A program made the translations under genes and the position numbers. Shown here one piece after another: positions 26,245-33,362 of a stretch of DNA of 37,884 nt (the first letter of the stretch is position 1; each line of letters opens with the position of its first letter). Source of the stretch: Candidatus Eisenbacteria bacterium. Its GTDB lineage: Bacteria; Eisenbacteria; RBG-16-71-46; SZUA-252. The notes below the pieces were generated by a model that ran no database searches, had not been told where the DNA came from, and saw nothing but the letters and a program-made list of their open reading frames with translations. The DNA lies in the NCBI GenBank assembly GCA_005893305.1, contig VBOZ01000008.1, forward strand, positions 73,436-111,319, given 5' to 3'.

Positions 26245-26584
26245 CGCCCCAGAGCTTATCGAGGAGGTAGTACTCCCGCGCGCGTGCATGGAAGACGTGG
26301 ACGACGAAGTCGACGTAATCGAGGAGAATCCACCGGCGCGCTTCGAATCCCTCGGAGTGCCACGGCCTGACGCCGCGCTCCCGAAGCCCGAGGTCGACCG
26401 CCTCGGCGATGGCCTTGACCTGAACCTCGGAGTGCCCCGTCGCGAGGACGAAGTAGTCGCAAACGCCGTCGAGCCGGCGCAGATCGAGGATGAGCACGTC
26501 CTCGGCCCGCTTCGTCAGCGTGAGCCGGGCCGCTTGGAGCGCGAGATCGTGGGGCGTGGATGGGGCCAGGGAGGGCAGGTTCAC
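26216..26584 (-). CDS. rsfS: Ribosomal silencing factor RsfS
   Basis: 122 residues, the usual RsfS/Iojap length. Family signatures: CDYFVLATGHSEVQVKAIA, GVRPWHSEGFEARRWILLDYVDFVVHVF, and the C-terminal YYLLDKLWGDA. It binds ribosomal protein uL14 and blocks subunit joining in starvation. Start GTG 26584 makes a GTGA overlap with the polyprenyl synthase stop; the 3' end overlaps argS by 29 bases. Confidence 0.93.
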   Translation of the reverse strand: MNLPSLAPSTPHDLALQAARLTLTKRAEDVLILDLRRLDGVCDYFVLATGHSEVQVKAIAEAVDLGLRERGVRPWHSEGFEARRWILLDYVDFVVHVFHARAREYYLLDKLWGDADREVVAD

Positions 26585-27600
26585 CGATGCCGCGTGACCG
26601 CGTAGCGGAGCGCGTCGCGGAGCGATTCGCGCGCATCGGTGTCCGGAACGTGCTTGAGCTCCGACTCCGCCCGATCCGCGAGCTCCATGGAACGGGCCTG
26701 GCTGTACGAGACGCCGCCGTTCTCGGTCACGAAGCGGACCACGTCGGCCCAATGGCCGTTCCGGAATTCCTGGTTTCGGATCAAGTCCACCATCTGGCTC
26801 CGGTCGCGGTCGGGCGCGTTTCGGAGCGCGTTGATGAGAGGAAGCGTGATCTTGCCGCCGTCCAGGTCGCTCCCCATCGCCTTCCCCATCACGCTCTCGG
26901 CGCCCAGGTAGTCGAAGATATCGTCCGTGATCTGGAAGGCCAGCCCCACCGCGTGGCCGAACCGGCCCAGGGCGCGCCGCGCCCCCGCGTCGCCGCCCGC
27001 CGCGAGCGCTCCCAGCTCGCAGCCGGCCGACATCAGGCACGCCGTCTTCTCCTCGATGACGCGCATGTACTCGGCTTCCGTCAGGTCGAGACGGTTCTTC
27101 TGCTCGATCTGGCGGAGCTCGCCCTGGCTCATCCGGTGGGTCGCCTCCGCGAGCAGATCCATCGCGCCGTACATGCGGTTTCGAACCAGGATCGAGAATG
27201 CCTTCGAGTAGAGGTAATCGCCCATGAGGATCGCCACGTCGTTGCTCCACGCGCTGTTCACGGTGGGCAAACTCCGCCGGACGAGGCTCTTGTCGATGCT
27301 GTCGTCGTGAATCAGCGTCGCGGTGTGGATCAGCTCCACGACCACCGCGCCGAGGAGCGCCTCCTCCGTGACCGATCCGAACGCCTGGGAGGTCAGCAGG
27401 AGGAGCGTGGGGCGGAATCGCTTCCCGAACGCGCGGTGGAGGTGCGCGCCGACCGCTCCGACCAGGTGGACGTCGCAGAAGAATGCGTCGTCCAGGCGTT
27501 CCTGGAACCGCTCGAACGCCTCGGCGATTGGGCCCCGAATAACCTCGAGGGTTGGCTCCTCGGTCTGGGTCCGCTCTCGGCTCTGCCCGTTCCTGGTCAA
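26581..27600 (-). CDS. Trans-type polyprenyl diphosphate synthase
   Basis: 339 residues. Both aspartate-rich motifs are intact: DDSID (99-103) and DDIFD (226-230), plus KRFRP near residue 60 and KITLPLI. It elongates allylic diphosphates, probably to the octaprenyl or heptaprenyl side chain of a quinone, given the small residues before the first motif; chain length is not certain. Start is a TTG at 27600 with AGGAG just upstream; there is no ATG before the conserved region. It has its own promoter at the end of the preceding gene. Confidence 0.92.
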   Translation of the reverse strand: MTRNGQSRERTQTEEPTLEVIRGPIAEAFERFQERLDDAFFCDVHLVGAVGAHLHRAFGKRFRPTLLLLTSQAFGSVTEEALLGAVVVELIHTATLIHDDSIDKSLVRRSLPTVNSAWSNDVAILMGDYLYSKAFSILVRNRMYGAMDLLAEATHRMSQGELRQIEQKNRLDLTEAEYMRVIEEKTACLMSAGCELGALAAGGDAGARRALGRFGHAVGLAFQITDDIFDYLGAESVMGKAMGSDLDGGKITLPLINALRNAPDRDRSQMVDLIRNQEFRNGHWADVVRFVTENGGVSYSQARSMELADRAESELKHVPDTDARESLRDALRYAVTRHR

Positions 27601-27641
27601 GTCGCTCCTAGTGCCTGGAAGGAATTGAATTACGGGCCGCC

Positions 27642-27670
27642 AGCCTAGGCTCCAGGCCCCCTTAAGTCAA
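27642..27670 (-). promoter_or_regulatory. Predicted sigma-70-type promoter for polyprenyl synthase-rsfS-argS-pfkB
   Basis: On the minus strand, -35 TTGACT (27670-27665), 17-base spacer, -10 TAGGCT (27647-27642). The first three bases of the -10 are the TAG stop codon of the upstream nucleotidyltransferase gene (27647-27645). Leader to the TTG start is about 35 bases and includes the AGGAG site. Confidence 0.55.
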
Positions 27671-29027
27671 TCGAAAAGGCCTCGCGTGCCCTCCGGAGCA
27701 GCCGTTCCCGCTCATTCAACGACGGTTCCTCAACGACCTGCTCGAGCAACCAGCCGAGGATTTCCCCCACCCGGGGCCCGGGCGGGAGGCCAAGCTCCCG
27801 CATCACGTCCTTACCGTCCACCTTGAGGTCGCCCAGCGTCAGCGCCGCCTTGGCCGCGAGGACGCCCTCGATCCTCCCGCGGAACTCTTCAAGATAGTGT
27901 GGGAATCCCGTCTTCAGCCCGTTGCCGACATTGTCCGCGATCCGAAGATCGAAGAGGTCGGCGATCTTGTCCACCCCGACTTTCTGCACGAACCGACGCA
28001 CCGCCGCGTCCGTCCACTCCGGCCGGTAGTCGAACATGTGGTACCGCACCAGATGGACCACCTGCTCCATGGTATCGCGGCCGAATCGCAGCCGGGTCAT
28101 CGCCTCCTCGGCGAGCCGGGCGCTCTCGAACTCATGATTGTAGAACGTGGCGTCCCCGTTCTCCCGCTCGACGCGTGTTACCGGCTTCCCCACGTCGTGG
28201 AACAGGGCCGCGAGGCGCACGATCGGCTTCTCGGCCGGGGCGGAATCCACGGTATAGAGCGTATGGAAGTAGACGTCGTGGGCGTGATAGCGATTCTGGG
28301 GAACGGCGACGGAAGCCTGCAGCTCGGGGAGGAGAATCGCGAGGAGCCTCGCCTTCCGGAGCACCTCGAAGCCTCGGGACGGCCGAGGAGCGCCCAGGAG
28401 CTTCAGGAGCTCGTCCCGAAGCCGCTCCGCGGCCACGCGCGCGACCTCGGCCCGCGCCTCGCCGAGCGCCGCTTCGGTCGCCGGCTCGAGATCGAACTCC
28501 AGCGTGGCCGCGAAGCGCGCCGCGCGGATCGGCCGGAGCCCGTCTTCGCGGAAGCGATCGACCGGTGATCCCACCGCTCGGAGAAGCCGCGCTGAAAGAT
28601 CGTCCCGGCCCCCGAAGGGATCGACCTCCTCCCCGTGGAGAGGATCCCACGCGATCGCGTTCACGGTGAAGTCGCGCCGCGCGAGGTCGGCCTCGAGATC
28701 GGTGACGAACTCGACCCGATCGGGGCGTCTCGCGTCGGTGTATCCCCACTCGATCCGGAAGGTCGTCACCTCACAGGGACCCGCGTCGGTCGGCACGGTG
28801 ACGGTGCCGTGCTTGAGGCCGGTCGGGATTGCGGAGGGGAAGATTTTCAGCACTTCCTCCGGGCGCGCGATCGTGGCGATGTCCCAGTCGGAGACCGCCA
28901 CGCCCCGGAGGAGGTCCCGAACGCAGCCGCCCACGAGGTAGGCGCGGTGCCCGGCCCGTTGGAGGCGCCGGAGCAGATCCGTGATCGCGGCCGGGACCCG
29001 CTTGGGATCGAGTGGACGGAGTGTCAT
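27645..29027 (-). CDS. CCA tRNA nucleotidyltransferase / poly(A) polymerase family protein with HD domain
   Basis: 460 residues. Class II nucleotidyltransferase head with LVGGCVRDLLRG (31-42) and the metal-binding DxD, Asp47 and Asp49 (SDWDI), the RRDFTVNAIA segment, the RNA-binding DGLRPIRAARFA region, and an HD domain (LAALFHDVGKP). It most likely adds or repairs tRNA CCA ends; poly(A) or A-adding variants share this architecture. ATG 29027 has GGAG 4 bases upstream. Confidence 0.9.
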   Translation of the reverse strand: MTLRPLDPKRVPAAITDLLRRLQRAGHRAYLVGGCVRDLLRGVAVSDWDIATIARPEEVLKIFPSAIPTGLKHGTVTVPTDAGPCEVTTFRIEWGYTDARRPDRVEFVTDLEADLARRDFTVNAIAWDPLHGEEVDPFGGRDDLSARLLRAVGSPVDRFREDGLRPIRAARFAATLEFDLEPATEAALGEARAEVARVAAERLRDELLKLLGAPRPSRGFEVLRKARLLAILLPELQASVAVPQNRYHAHDVYFHTLYTVDSAPAEKPIVRLAALFHDVGKPVTRVERENGDATFYNHEFESARLAEEAMTRLRFGRDTMEQVVHLVRYHMFDYRPEWTDAAVRRFVQKVGVDKIADLFDLRIADNVGNGLKTGFPHYLEEFRGRIEGVLAAKAALTLGDLKVDGKDVMRELGLPPGPRVGEILGWLLEQVVEEPSLNERERLLRRAREAFSIDLRGPGA

Positions 29028-29055
29028 CCCGCTCCATGGTACCAGACGGGGCGGC

Positions 29056-29084
29056 TTGTGCCGCGCCCGGCGACTGCGTAGGCT
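29056..29084 (+). promoter_or_regulatory. Possible promoter of the DUF2279-type gene, placing transcription at its start codon
   Basis: -35 TTGTGC (29056-29061), 17-base spacer, -10 TAGGCT (29079-29084), the same -10 as the polyprenyl synthase promoter. Expected transcription start, 7 bases on, is at about 29091-29092, where the GTG start codon lies. The -35 is only partly consensus. Confidence 0.4.
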
Positions 29085-29091
29085 CGCGCCC

Positions 29092-29472
29092 GTGCGACCC
29101 GTGCGCCCCACCATCACCCCCGCCCTGAATCCCGCCCTCTTCGCCGCGCTCACCATCACGATGCTTGTGTGGTTCGGGACGGCCTCGGCCGAGCCTCTCT
29201 TTCTCCCGGCCTCGTCGCAGGGCGGATGGCTGGCCGCGGACAAGGAGCTCCACTTCGCCGGCTGCCTCGCGATCTCCGCTTCCCTGCGCGTGGCGGGGCG
29301 ATCCGACGGCGAGAGCTTCGGCGGCGCGATCGGGGTCGGAGTCCTCAAGGAGATCTACGACGGGACCCTCAAGCCGCGCCGCAAGGGGCACGGGGCCAGC
29401 TGGAAGGATTTGGCCGCGGACATCCTCGGCGCCGCGGCCGGGATCGCGATCGTCGGCGCGCTGGACCGGTAG
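29092..29472 (+). CDS. Small exported protein of DUF2279/YfiM type
   Basis: 126 residues, one of only two plus-strand genes. A signal-peptide-like N-terminus (hydrophobic stretch to about residue 33, ending in TASA|EP) is followed by a domain with DKELHFAGCLAIS and GVLKEIYDGTLKPRRKGHGASWKD, matching the DUF2279/YfiM pattern of small membrane-associated proteins related to VanZ-like folds; function unknown. Start is uncertain: GTG 29092 and GTG 29101 are both in frame with no ribosome binding site. Its TAG stop abuts the TAG of the opposite-strand kinase gene (TAGCTA at 29470-29475). Confidence 0.72.
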   Translation: MRPVRPTITPALNPALFAALTITMLVWFGTASAEPLFLPASSQGGWLAADKELHFAGCLAISASLRVAGRSDGESFGGAIGVGVLKEIYDGTLKPRRKGHGASWKDLAADILGAAAGIAIVGALDR

Positions 29473-30882
29473 CTAGGCTCCGTTCTTGGCCGGGAGGACG
29501 ATCGTGAATCTCGCTCCCGCGCGCGCCATGTTCTCCGCGGCGATTCGGCCCCCGTGGTTCTGCACGATCCGGTAGCAGGTCGATAGCCCGAACCCGTGCC
29601 CCTCGGGCTTCGTGGTGAACGACGGCTCGAAGAGCCGCGTCATGGCGGTGGCGGGAATGCCGGGTCCGGTGTCCTCCACCGCGAGCTCCACCTCCTGTCC
29701 GGCGGTCTTGAACCGCGTCCGGATCGCGATGCGACGCTCCCGGACGTCGTTCCCGCGCATGGCGTCGGCGGCGTTGCTGAACAGATTGAGGAGGACCTGC
29801 TGGATCTGAGCCGGATCGATGTTCATCTCCGGCAGATCGCCGGCGAGATCCAGATCGAACGCGACCTGCTCATATTTGTTCTGCGGCACGATGAATTCGA
29901 CCGTGCGGCGGACCACGTCGTTGAGCCGCGTCGGCTGCAATCTAACGCCCTGGTGCGAGAAATCGAGGAGACCCTTGACGAGCACGCCCATGTTGCTCGC
30001 CTGCTCGAAGATGATCCGGGCGCTTTCTTTGAGTCGATCCGGCTGGATCGCTCCCCCGACGTTCATGAGCAGGAGCTGCGCCCGGCCCGAGATCGCCGCC
30101 AGGTAGTTGTTCAGCTCGTGGGCGATCTCGGCGGCCATTTCCCCCTTCGCCGCGAGACGCTCCGAGGATATGAGCTCGTCCTTCGCCTTCTCGAGGGCGA
30201 TGTAGCGCGCGCCCGCCTCCTTGATCAGAAAGAGCGGCACGAAGAAGAAGACGAGGCCGAAGAACCCGACCGCGAGGTAGGAGACGACGATGAGGGGCGA
30301 GAGGAAGAAGAGCGCCGTGGAGCCGACCAGGGAATTGTAATAGAGGTACTCCTCGCGCCAGGTCTTGAGTATGGGGCGGCCCGAATCGAGCGCGACGGCC
30401 GCGGAGACGAGGAGGGTATTCATCAGAAAGTAGACCACCGTCGCGCCGACCCAGGGGAGCAGCATCTGGTGCCCCCGCAGCGCGTCGAGCCCCCTCTCCG
30501 CGAGCGGCGCCCCGCCCAGCGCGGTGAACGCGAGCCCCGCGGCGGTGAGCGTGATCACGTTCTGGCCCGCGTTGAAGACCGCCTTGTACCAGACCCGGTG
30601 GGAGAAGAAGACATTCGCGAGCGTGAAGGCGATCGCGACGATCCAGATCGCCGGCTTGAAGCCGAGGAGGATCAGGAGGCTGATGTCGACCGTGGAGGCC
30701 ATGCTCTCCATGGCCTTCCCGGTGACCGTGGGGAGCCAGAGGCTCTCCGCCAGGAGGCTCACCAGGATCCAGGCGGCGAGGTACATCGCGCCGATCGCCC
30801 AGAACGAATGGAAGGAGAGCGCGAGGAGCGCGCCGCCGACCGCGCCGACGATCGCGATGAACGCGACGAGACCTTGCGTCAT
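29473..30882 (-). CDS. Membrane sensor histidine kinase
   Basis: 469 residues. About seven membrane segments (1-225), a short coiled linker (KEAGARYIALEKAKDELISSERLAAKGEM), then HisKA with phospho-acceptor His255 in AAEIAHELNNYLA, and a HATPase_c domain with N-box NLFSNAADAM, G1 box VEDTGPGIP, and FEPSFTTKPEGHGFGLS. The hybrid NtrB/ZraS-type kinase core is typical of partners of sigma-54 response regulators, but no response regulator is adjacent. The membrane domain resembles the HD-GYP protein's. ATG 30882; its promoter lies 130 bases upstream. Confidence 0.92.
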   Translation of the reverse strand: MTQGLVAFIAIVGAVGGALLALSFHSFWAIGAMYLAAWILVSLLAESLWLPTVTGKAMESMASTVDISLLILLGFKPAIWIVAIAFTLANVFFSHRVWYKAVFNAGQNVITLTAAGLAFTALGGAPLAERGLDALRGHQMLLPWVGATVVYFLMNTLLVSAAVALDSGRPILKTWREEYLYYNSLVGSTALFFLSPLIVVSYLAVGFFGLVFFFVPLFLIKEAGARYIALEKAKDELISSERLAAKGEMAAEIAHELNNYLAAISGRAQLLLMNVGGAIQPDRLKESARIIFEQASNMGVLVKGLLDFSHQGVRLQPTRLNDVVRRTVEFIVPQNKYEQVAFDLDLAGDLPEMNIDPAQIQQVLLNLFSNAADAMRGNDVRERRIAIRTRFKTAGQEVELAVEDTGPGIPATAMTRLFEPSFTTKPEGHGFGLSTCYRIVQNHGGRIAAENMARAGARFTIVLPAKNGA

Positions 30883-31010
30883 GGATTCACCGGGCGACGA
30901 TGGAGGCGCGCGCTAGGAGGATACGGATTGGAAGGTCTTCGCGAACGCGCTCCGATTCGCGCGGGCCGGCCAGGGCGTGCCGGAACGCGACCTTCCGTGG
31001 TCACGACGCG
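30883..31010 (-). promoter_or_regulatory. Structured untranslated leader before the histidine kinase
   Basis: About 120 bases from the predicted start site (near 31004) to the ATG. It contains an 8-bp inverted repeat GGAAGGTC/GACCTTCC (30930-30937 and 30989-30996) that encloses smaller hairpins (CCGGC/GCCGG and GCGAA/TTCGC). No known riboswitch or RNA family was recognised. Confidence 0.35.
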
Positions 31011-31039
31011 AACCTAACAGCGGGCTAGAGGACCGTCAA
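31011..31039 (-). promoter_or_regulatory. Predicted sigma-70-type promoter for the histidine kinase
   Basis: On the minus strand, -35 TTGACG (31039-31034), 17-base spacer, -10 TAGGTT (31016-31011). The TGA in the -35 is the stop codon of the LolA-like gene (31038-31036). Confidence 0.55.
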
Positions 31040-31764
31040 CGGGATTCCCCCCGGTTGTCGCGCTCGAGGAGCTCCCTCGGGTTGAGCGGCTCCTCGGGGG
31101 TGCCCTTGGGCGCGCTCAAATCCAGGTCGCGCGGCCTCGCGGCCTTCAAGAGGGCGAGGCCCCGGAGCTCCACGAGCACCGACTCCGCCTCGGAGTAGAT
31201 CGAGATCCACCGGGGGAGCCCGGAAGACGGATCGGCCGCGATCCACGTGGATACCTCCCCGAGCGAATCGCCCAGCGATGCCGACCTGAGGCGGTAGCCC
31301 GACCGCGCCGCCCCGCGGATCACGCGCCGCTCGGGAATCGAGCGGAGATCCTTGGCCAGGATCCGCTCCGGGTCCGAGATGAGCCGTCGGATCTGGAGGG
31401 GCGATCGAGTGAAGGGCGCACGGTAGACGAGCCGCTCGGCCGGGCTATAGACCAGGAACGCGTCGCGCTCCCGGTCGATGACCATCTCGTGCCCGCCTTT
31501 CCCCTCGGACTTGTAGCGAAGCCCCCGTCCCGGGAGATACCAGAGCCGGCCCCGCTCGACCTCGGGCGGACCCCCGAAGGGATCGCTCCGCTCGATCGAA
31601 ACGCGCGCGGTCGCCTCGGGCGCGCTGGCCATCGGGCGGAGCATGGCGTGCACCGCCTCCTCAGGGTCGGCATCCCGCCGCGAGGCTGCCGGAGGAGCCG
31701 CGGATACCGCGATGGCGCTCAACGCGACGACCGCGACGACCGCGACGCGGAGCTCCGCCCTCAC
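31036..31764 (-). CDS. LolA-like outer-membrane lipoprotein carrier protein
   Basis: 242 residues with an N-terminal signal peptide (hydrophobic 6-22, cleavage near VSAAPPA). The mature part looks like the LolA fold, an open beta-barrel: EVERGRLWYLPGRGLRYKSEG, HEMVIDRERDAFLVYSPAERLVYRAPF, then GYRLRSAS...WIAADPSSGLPRWISIYSE, the usual LolA order of strands. LolA proteins shuttle lipoproteins across the periplasm. The GTG start (31764) overlaps the stop of the upstream lipoprotein gene as GTGA. Membership is by fold pattern, so confidence is moderate. Confidence 0.68.
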   Translation of the reverse strand: MRAELRVAVVAVVALSAIAVSAAPPAASRRDADPEEAVHAMLRPMASAPEATARVSIERSDPFGGPPEVERGRLWYLPGRGLRYKSEGKGGHEMVIDRERDAFLVYSPAERLVYRAPFTRSPLQIRRLISDPERILAKDLRSIPERRVIRGAARSGYRLRSASLGDSLGEVSTWIAADPSSGLPRWISIYSEAESVLVELRGLALLKAARPRDLDLSAPKGTPEEPLNPRELLERDNRGESR

Positions 31765-32597
31765 GGCGCCGCCCCCGAGTCGGCGACGCCGAACAGGCGG
31801 CCGAGCAGCTCACGTCCGCGTGGATCGTCGAGCGCGAGGATCGTCCAATCGGCCCGCGCGGGAGGCAGCCTATGGAACTGGGACGGTTTCGCCGCGGCGT
31901 GGTCTTCGATATCCAGACGAATGCGCGTCGCGCCTCGCGTCCACTCGATCCATCGTGGGACGCGCCCGCTCTTGAATCGCCCGACCGGCCCATACCGGAT
32001 CGCGATCGAATTCCGATCGTCCGAGCCGAGCCGGATCTTGAGCGTCCTCGGCTCCGCCTTCGCGCTCAGCTCCAGGGTGAACGGGTGGGCGCCGTCCGCG
32101 CCGTCGAACGCGCCCGCGAGTCGCCACCCCTCGCCTGAAGCCTCGACCGCCGCATGCTCGACCGCCCGGCGCACCCGGGGCGCGCCGAACGCCCAGGGGC
32201 GCGCGAGGAAGCGGAGGCCGTCGGGACCGAGCCCGCCGCGGGATTGGACCCGCCCCGCGAGGCCGAGATCGTAGGGACGGATCGTGATGTAGACCGAATC
32301 CGCGAGGACCGTCGCGTCGAGCGTGCGGATCGGGCCCGCGTAGGCCACCACCGCGAGGCTCTCGTGAACCGCGGCCCAGCGGGTGTTCAAGCCCTCGCGC
32401 CCCTTCCCGCCGCTCCGGACCGCGAGCATCCCCGCGCCCCTCGTCGCCGAATCCACGCCGGCGAAGGCCTCGAGGAACCTGGCGCGGGCTTCCCCGCCGG
32501 TCGAGGGAGCCGGCCCGTGGGCGCAGCCGGCCGCGAGGAGGAGGGCGCAAATCGCTTGCGCCGTTCCGGCGCGCCGGGCAAAGTCCCCGCAATGCAG
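31761..32597 (-). CDS. Predicted outer-membrane lipoprotein, LolB/DUF4292-like
   Basis: About 278 residues. A lipobox LLLAAGC is followed by about 250 residues of alternating beta-strand pattern similar to LolB/DUF4292 lipoproteins (for example GGKGREGLNTRWAAVHESLAVVAY, then VYITIRPYDLGLAGRV). The start is a problem: no ATG, GTG or TTG lies in a sensible place before the lipobox. The closest candidate is CTG 32597, 25 codons before the lipobox Cys, with a GGCGGGGG stretch upstream. That start overlaps the ATG of the divergent pgeF gene. It is coupled to the LolA-like gene by a GTGA overlap, suggesting a carrier/receptor pair. Confidence 0.62.
   Translation of the reverse strand: MHCGDFARRAGTAQAICALLLAAGCAHGPAPSTGGEARARFLEAFAGVDSATRGAGMLAVRSGGKGREGLNTRWAAVHESLAVVAYAGPIRTLDATVLADSVYITIRPYDLGLAGRVQSRGGLGPDGLRFLARPWAFGAPRVRRAVEHAAVEASGEGWRLAGAFDGADGAHPFTLELSAKAEPRTLKIRLGSDDRNSIAIRYGPVGRFKSGRVPRWIEWTRGATRIRLDIEDHAAAKPSQFHRLPPARADWTILALDDPRGRELLGRLFGVADSGAAP
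32544..32562. repeat. Inverted repeat upstream of pgeF, inside the lipoprotein signal sequence
   Basis: Perfect 7-bp arms GGCGCAA/TTGCGCC with a 5-base loop. On the plus strand it overlaps a weak TTGCGC-17-CAAAGT promoter-like pair (32556-32584) that would start transcription at the pgeF ATG. It could be an operator or an RNA hairpin, or simply codon use. Confidence 0.35.
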
Positions 32598-33362
32598 GCG
32601 CCCCCGCCGGACCGCGACGCCGTCGCGTTTTGGAGACCAGCGCCGGGCGACTTCCCCCCGCGCGCGGGGTTCGCGCTCGCGTTCCGGCGGGGCGGAGTGA
32701 GCCTCGACCCCTACGCCTCGCTCAACCTCGGCTTGGGGGTGGGCGATGAGGAGCGGTCGGTGCGGGAGAACCGCCGCCGGCACAACGCCGCGGCCGGGAT
32801 CGAGGGCGACGAGCCGCTGCGCCTTCACCAGGTGCACGGGCGGCGCATCGTCGAGCCGCGCCAGGCGCCGTGCGAGGCCGACGGGTTTCTCCTCCGCGCC
32901 GGAGATCCATGGGTCGCCGTCTCTGCCGCGGACTGCGCGCCGGTCGCGATCGTGGCGGAGGACCTTGGGAGGGGCGTTCTCCTCCATTGCGGGTGGCGCG
33001 GAGCGCGGGAGCGGATCGCGGCCCACGCCGTGAGCCTGCTCGAAACGGTCGGCGTTGCGAGGGAGCGGCTCCACGCCGCGATCGGTCCGTGCATCCGCGC
33101 CTGCTGCTTCCCGATCGGACCCGAGGTCGCGGCGCAGTTCGACCCGAAGCTTCTCCACGAGCACCCCAGCGGCCGGCCCGCGCTCGATCTCCCCGAGGCG
33201 ATCGCCGCCGCCCTCCTCGAGGCGGGGATCCCGCGCGAGCGAATTCGCGCGACGCCGGATTGCACCTCGTGCCTCCCCGATTTCTATTTCTCCCATCGGA
33301 GGGACCGGGGCGTCACGGGCCGGCACTGGGCGATTCTCCGACTCCCGCCTTTGGGCGCCTGA
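32592..33362 (+). CDS. pgeF: Multicopper-oxidase-like (laccase domain) protein, PgeF/YfiH family
   Basis: 256 residues. The family's metal/active-site residues are present: RLHQVHG (His), SAADCAPV (Cys) and LHCGWRGA (His), and the C-terminal DCTSCLPDFYFSHRRD with GVTGRHWA. Members are variously described as peptidoglycan-editing factor and as purine nucleoside phosphorylase/adenosine deaminase. ATG 32592 begins right at the divergent lipoprotein gene's start. The 3' end overlaps the PAP2 gene on the other strand by 50 bases. Confidence 0.92.
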   Translation: MQAPPPDRDAVAFWRPAPGDFPPRAGFALAFRRGGVSLDPYASLNLGLGVGDEERSVRENRRRHNAAAGIEGDEPLRLHQVHGRRIVEPRQAPCEADGFLLRAGDPWVAVSAADCAPVAIVAEDLGRGVLLHCGWRGARERIAAHAVSLLETVGVARERLHAAIGPCIRACCFPIGPEVAAQFDPKLLHEHPSGRPALDLPEAIAAALLEAGIPRERIRATPDCTSCLPDFYFSHRRDRGVTGRHWAILRLPPLGA

